From: Bacteroidales bacterium UBA1180
GTDB taxonomy: Bacteria > Bacteroidota > Bacteroidia > Bacteroidales > Paludibacteraceae
DNA: 7,512 bases
Assembly: GCA_002310195.1 (NCBI GenBank)
Contig: DBYS01000011.1
Span: forward strand, 1 to 7,512
Direction: 5' to 3'
Part shown: piece after piece, positions 5,196 to 7,512 of the stretch
Position numbering within the stretch: position 1 is the first letter of the stretch
Layout of the letters: every line of letters starts with the position of its first letter
Made by a program: the position numbers and the translations under genes
The notes under the pieces: generated by a model
The model's database searches: none
The model's input: the letters and a program-made list of their open reading frames with translations, nothing else
Told to the model about the DNA's origin: nothing

Positions 5196-5239
5196 ATCTG
5201 CATTTTAGCAGATGCAAATATAAATCGGAAAATTTGCAT
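5196..5239. promoter_or_regulatory. Two adjacent inverted repeats overlapping the barrel-gene promoter
   Basis: ATCTGC (5196-5201) and GCAGAT (5208-5213) form one repeat with a 6-base spacer. ATGCAAAT (5212-5219) and ATTTGCAT (5232-5239) form a second with a 12-base spacer. The two repeats share bases 5212-5213, and the right arm of the second contains the -33 TTTG (5233-5236). A protein bound here could block or recruit polymerase. The neighbouring helix-turn-helix regulator is an obvious candidate binder, but this is inference from position. Confidence 0.4.
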
Positions 5240-5265
5240 ATAATATACTTTTTGTTGTAACTTTG
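5233..5265 (+). promoter_or_regulatory. Promoter of the outer-membrane barrel gene
   Basis: TTTG (5233-5236) and TAACTTTG (5258-5265) match the Bacteroidota consensus with a 21-base gap. Transcription should start near 5272, giving a leader of about 70 bases. TGTAACTTTGCA is identical in this promoter and in the divergent one for the regulator. Confidence 0.8.
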
Positions 5266-5279
5266 CAGTGTTTTTCGAA

Positions 5280-5319
5280 GCCGAAAAGTCATGACGTTCG
5301 GCAGGCAAAACAGGCAAAT
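5280..5319 (+). promoter_or_regulatory. Leader hairpin and tandem 9-base repeat before the barrel gene
   Basis: GCCGAA (5280-5285) pairs with TTCGGC (5297-5302) around an 11-base segment that contains the palindrome GTCATGAC. Directly after it CAGGCAAAA (5302-5310) and CAGGCAAAT (5311-5319) form a tandem repeat with 8 of 9 bases identical. Both lie in the predicted untranslated leader. Function unknown; they could influence translation or RNA stability. Confidence 0.4.
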
Positions 5320-5341
5320 GTTTAACCAAAATTATAGCAAC

Positions 5342-7512
5342 ATGAAGACAAGATTCATTATTCTGGCAGCGGCAACGGTATATGCCGTGACGATGGCTGC
5401 GCAAACAAATGCAGCAGACACGGTAGCAACCGATCAGGTGTCGTTTGACATCGAAGAAGTCGTTGTAACAAGCGAAAACACGATCCAAAAAGCAGACAAA
5501 CAGATTCTGTTACCTAATCGTGAGCAACGCAAAGCCTCGCACGACGGTATATCTCTGTTACAGAACTTGCAGATTCCGCGAATCGTAGTGAACCTGACGG
5601 ACAACACGGTCAAGACCCTTGCCAACCAAGACGTGCAACTGCGTATCAACGGCATTGAGGCAAGCAACTCCGAGGTTATGGCTATCAACCCGAAAGATGT
5701 CATCCGCATCGAGTATCACGACCAGCCGGGTGTGCGCTATAACGGCGCGGCGGCGGTCATCAACTACATCGTGCGCAAGCGCGACACAGGCGGTAATATG
5801 ATGCTCAACGCGTCTAACGGCGTAACAATGCCCGGTTGGGGAGAGTACCATCTGTCGGGTAAGGTCAACTTTGGCCAATCGTCGTTCAGCCTCATGACGC
5901 ACTACTCGCCGCGTGACGTTTATTGGACGCGCACGAACGCGGAGACGTACAATTTCAGTACGGGCACGATTGAGAATCGCGAAGTGGGCGAACCGACACG
6001 TTTCAAGATGCATCCGATGAACCTCGGTTTGACTTACAACTGGACGAACGGCGAGAAGAATATGCTCAATATCACCTTGCGCGATTTCATGATGTTTACG
6101 CCGCAATCGAAGACCAACCGCGATTCGTATTTGTATCAGGGCACGGACAGTTTTGCTATCCACGACCACGAAAGCAGCAAGTCCATTTCGCCGTCGTTGG
6201 ACATCTACTACGAGCACAACCTGCCGGACGACAACCACCTGTATTTCGATGTGGTGGGTACGTATATCAACAGTAGCAACAGTCGACGGTTTGAACAGTT
6301 GCCGCTTGGCGAGACGATTGCTGATACGACGGATGTTTTGTCACGTGTAAAGGGAAACAAATACTCGCTCATCGGCGAAGCTATCTATGAGAAAGAATGG
6401 TCTATCGCCCCGCACGAACAAAGTTCGTCGGAGACCACGAATAATATCGGTTTGACAGTCGGCGTGCGTCACAATCATCAATGGGTGGAAAACACCTATC
6501 TCGGTAGTGCCGATGCAACCGTTAACATGACCACCGCTGAAACCTATGCATTTGCGGAAGTGCAGCAGCGTATCAAGCAGTTCTCCTACGCCGTGGGTAT
6601 CGGCGCCATGCACACGTATATCGAGCAAGCCGGACAGAAACAGTCGAACTGGATTGCCCGTCCGCAACTGACGCTAAGTTACGACTTCGGCAAAGGTGTG
6701 TTCTGGAAATACAAAGGTTATGTATCCGGCTACCAGCCATCGCTGTCTGCTATGTCGGATGTGGCGCAACAGATTGACAAGTACCAGATTCGTCAAGGCA
6801 ATCCGGACTTGAAGCCGGTTATGTTCGTTGCCAATGAGATGCAGCTTTCGTGGCAGTCCAAGTACGTCAATCTGAATATCTGGGCGAACTACTCGTACGA
6901 CCACAAGCCTATCATGGATGAGACCTATGAACAAGTGATTGAGGGAAGGCCGATGGCTGTGCGCACTTACGCCAACCATAGAGGTTTTCACCGTCTGCAA
7001 GTAGTGCCGAGCGTACAAGTACGCCTGCTGCAGAACCAATTGATCTTTACCGTTGCGCCTTTCGCCAATTACTATGTGAGTCTAGGCAATTCGTACACGC
7101 ACAAGCATTTCAATCCTGGCATTCGTGCCGGTCTGACAGGAATGTACAGGCTGAAGGCAGGCGAGAAAGATGAGCAAAACTCTCCGGGCACACTGCTCTT
7201 CTTCGGCGAAGTGACTACGCGCAGCAATAATCTCTGGGGCGAGACGCTGGAGTACGGCGAGTTCTATCACCATATAGGCGTGGGCTACAATGCCGATAAA
7301 TGGGGCGTTCGCGCGATGCTGATGAATCCGTTCTCCGTCAGAGGTTACAGTATTGATACGAAAGATTTGTCAGCCCTTGCACCTAACACGCAGCATGCAG
7401 AGATGCGGGACTTCCGCCAGATGTTGATTCTGAACTTCCATTGCAATCTCGATTTCGGGTCGCAGCGCAGCGATGCAGGCAAACGTATCAACAACGAAGA
7501 TAAAGAAAATGG
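5342..7512 (+). CDS. TonB-dependent receptor-like outer-membrane barrel protein (3' end outside window)
   Basis: The frame stays open for 723 complete codons to the window edge. Residues 1-24 are a signal peptide (MKTRFIILAAATVYAVTMAA, cleavage probably near 20-24). EEVVVTSEN (38-46) resembles the TonB-box region of Bacteroidota receptors. A plug-like domain spans about 65-147, with the line DVQLRINGIEAS (97-108), PKDVIRIEYHDQPG (117-130) and AAVINYIVRKR (137-147). The rest is alternating aromatic beta-strands of an OMP_b-brl_3-type barrel with RQGNPDLKP (484-492), a motif common in such barrels. RINNEDKENG at the edge resembles the usual R-x-N-N-x-D-x-x-x-G ending, so only a few codons are probably missing. 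It lacks the N-terminal carboxypeptidase-regulatory-like domain of many SusC-type receptors, and no SusD partner is visible. ATG 5342 is chosen because the signal peptide begins there; an in-frame ATG at 5318 would add 8 residues. The substrate is unknown. Confidence 0.85.
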   Translation, partial: MKTRFIILAAATVYAVTMAAQTNAADTVATDQVSFDIEEVVVTSENTIQKADKQILLPNREQRKASHDGISLLQNLQIPRIVVNLTDNTVKTLANQDVQLRINGIEASNSEVMAINPKDVIRIEYHDQPGVRYNGAAAVINYIVRKRDTGGNMMLNASNGVTMPGWGEYHLSGKVNFGQSSFSLMTHYSPRDVYWTRTNAETYNFSTGTIENREVGEPTRFKMHPMNLGLTYNWTNGEKNMLNITLRDFMMFTPQSKTNRDSYLYQGTDSFAIHDHESSKSISPSLDIYYEHNLPDDNHLYFDVVGTYINSSNSRRFEQLPLGETIADTTDVLSRVKGNKYSLIGEAIYEKEWSIAPHEQSSSETTNNIGLTVGVRHNHQWVENTYLGSADATVNMTTAETYAFAEVQQRIKQFSYAVGIGAMHTYIEQAGQKQSNWIARPQLTLSYDFGKGVFWKYKGYVSGYQPSLSAMSDVAQQIDKYQIRQGNPDLKPVMFVANEMQLSWQSKYVNLNIWANYSYDHKPIMDETYEQVIEGRPMAVRTYANHRGFHRLQVVPSVQVRLLQNQLIFTVAPFANYYVSLGNSYTHKHFNPGIRAGLTGMYRLKAGEKDEQNSPGTLLFFGEVTTRSNNLWGETLEYGEFYHHIGVGYNADKWGVRAMLMNPFSVRGYSIDTKDLSALAPNTQHAEMRDFRQMLILNFHCNLDFGSQRSDAGKRINNEDKEN

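Noticed and set aside
5558..6238. A 226-codon open frame antisense to the barrel gene
   Set aside because: It is low in recognisable motifs, rich in R, H and V, and fully inside the coding region of the receptor-like gene. It is best explained as a mirror frame of that gene's codons.

Overview
The window looks like a chromosomal segment from a member of the Bacteroidota, most likely Bacteroidales. Three intergenic regions carry the phylum-specific promoter (TTTG at about -33 and TAnnTTTG at about -7, 20-21 bases apart). The rplU-rpmA-serS order is typical of Bacteroidales. The bL27, SerRS and outer-membrane barrel sequences have Bacteroidales-style motifs, and Shine-Dalgarno sequences are mostly absent. 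No tRNA, rRNA, CRISPR array, transposase or phage structural gene was seen. All genes appear intact except the last, which runs off the right edge.

Left part (1-979, + strand): a tight three-gene cassette encodes a YtxH-type small membrane protein, a two-helix holin-X/DUF1469-like membrane protein, and an 82-residue basic coil protein. The genes are 1 base apart and then overlap by 8 bases. The layout resembles the enterobacterial yqjD-yqjE-yqjK cassette, which is linked to membrane and ribosome stress physiology; that parallel is inference.

Middle (980-3311, + strand): a strong promoter and a structured leader of about 120 bases precede rplU (bL21) and rpmA (bL27), which end at a UUCG-tetraloop terminator. 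serS follows, separated from its start codon by a near-palindrome whose core closely matches one just upstream of the YtxH gene. The SerRS has about 30 residues more than I expect between its N-terminal arm and catalytic domain. A bidirectional terminator separates serS from the convergent gene to its right.

Right part (3382-7512): two divergent genes share a 256-base AT-rich intergenic region. The minus-strand gene encodes a lipoprotein-type TPR protein with one transmembrane helix and a C-terminal LuxR-like helix-turn-helix, apparently a membrane-spanning one-component regulator. The plus-strand gene encodes a TonB-dependent-receptor-like outer-membrane barrel protein that seems to lack only its last few codons. 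Each gene has its own consensus promoter. An inverted repeat overlaps the -33 box of the barrel gene, so the two could form a sensor-regulator and receptor pair. This is the best candidate for an undescribed system here, but the sequence does not prove a functional link.
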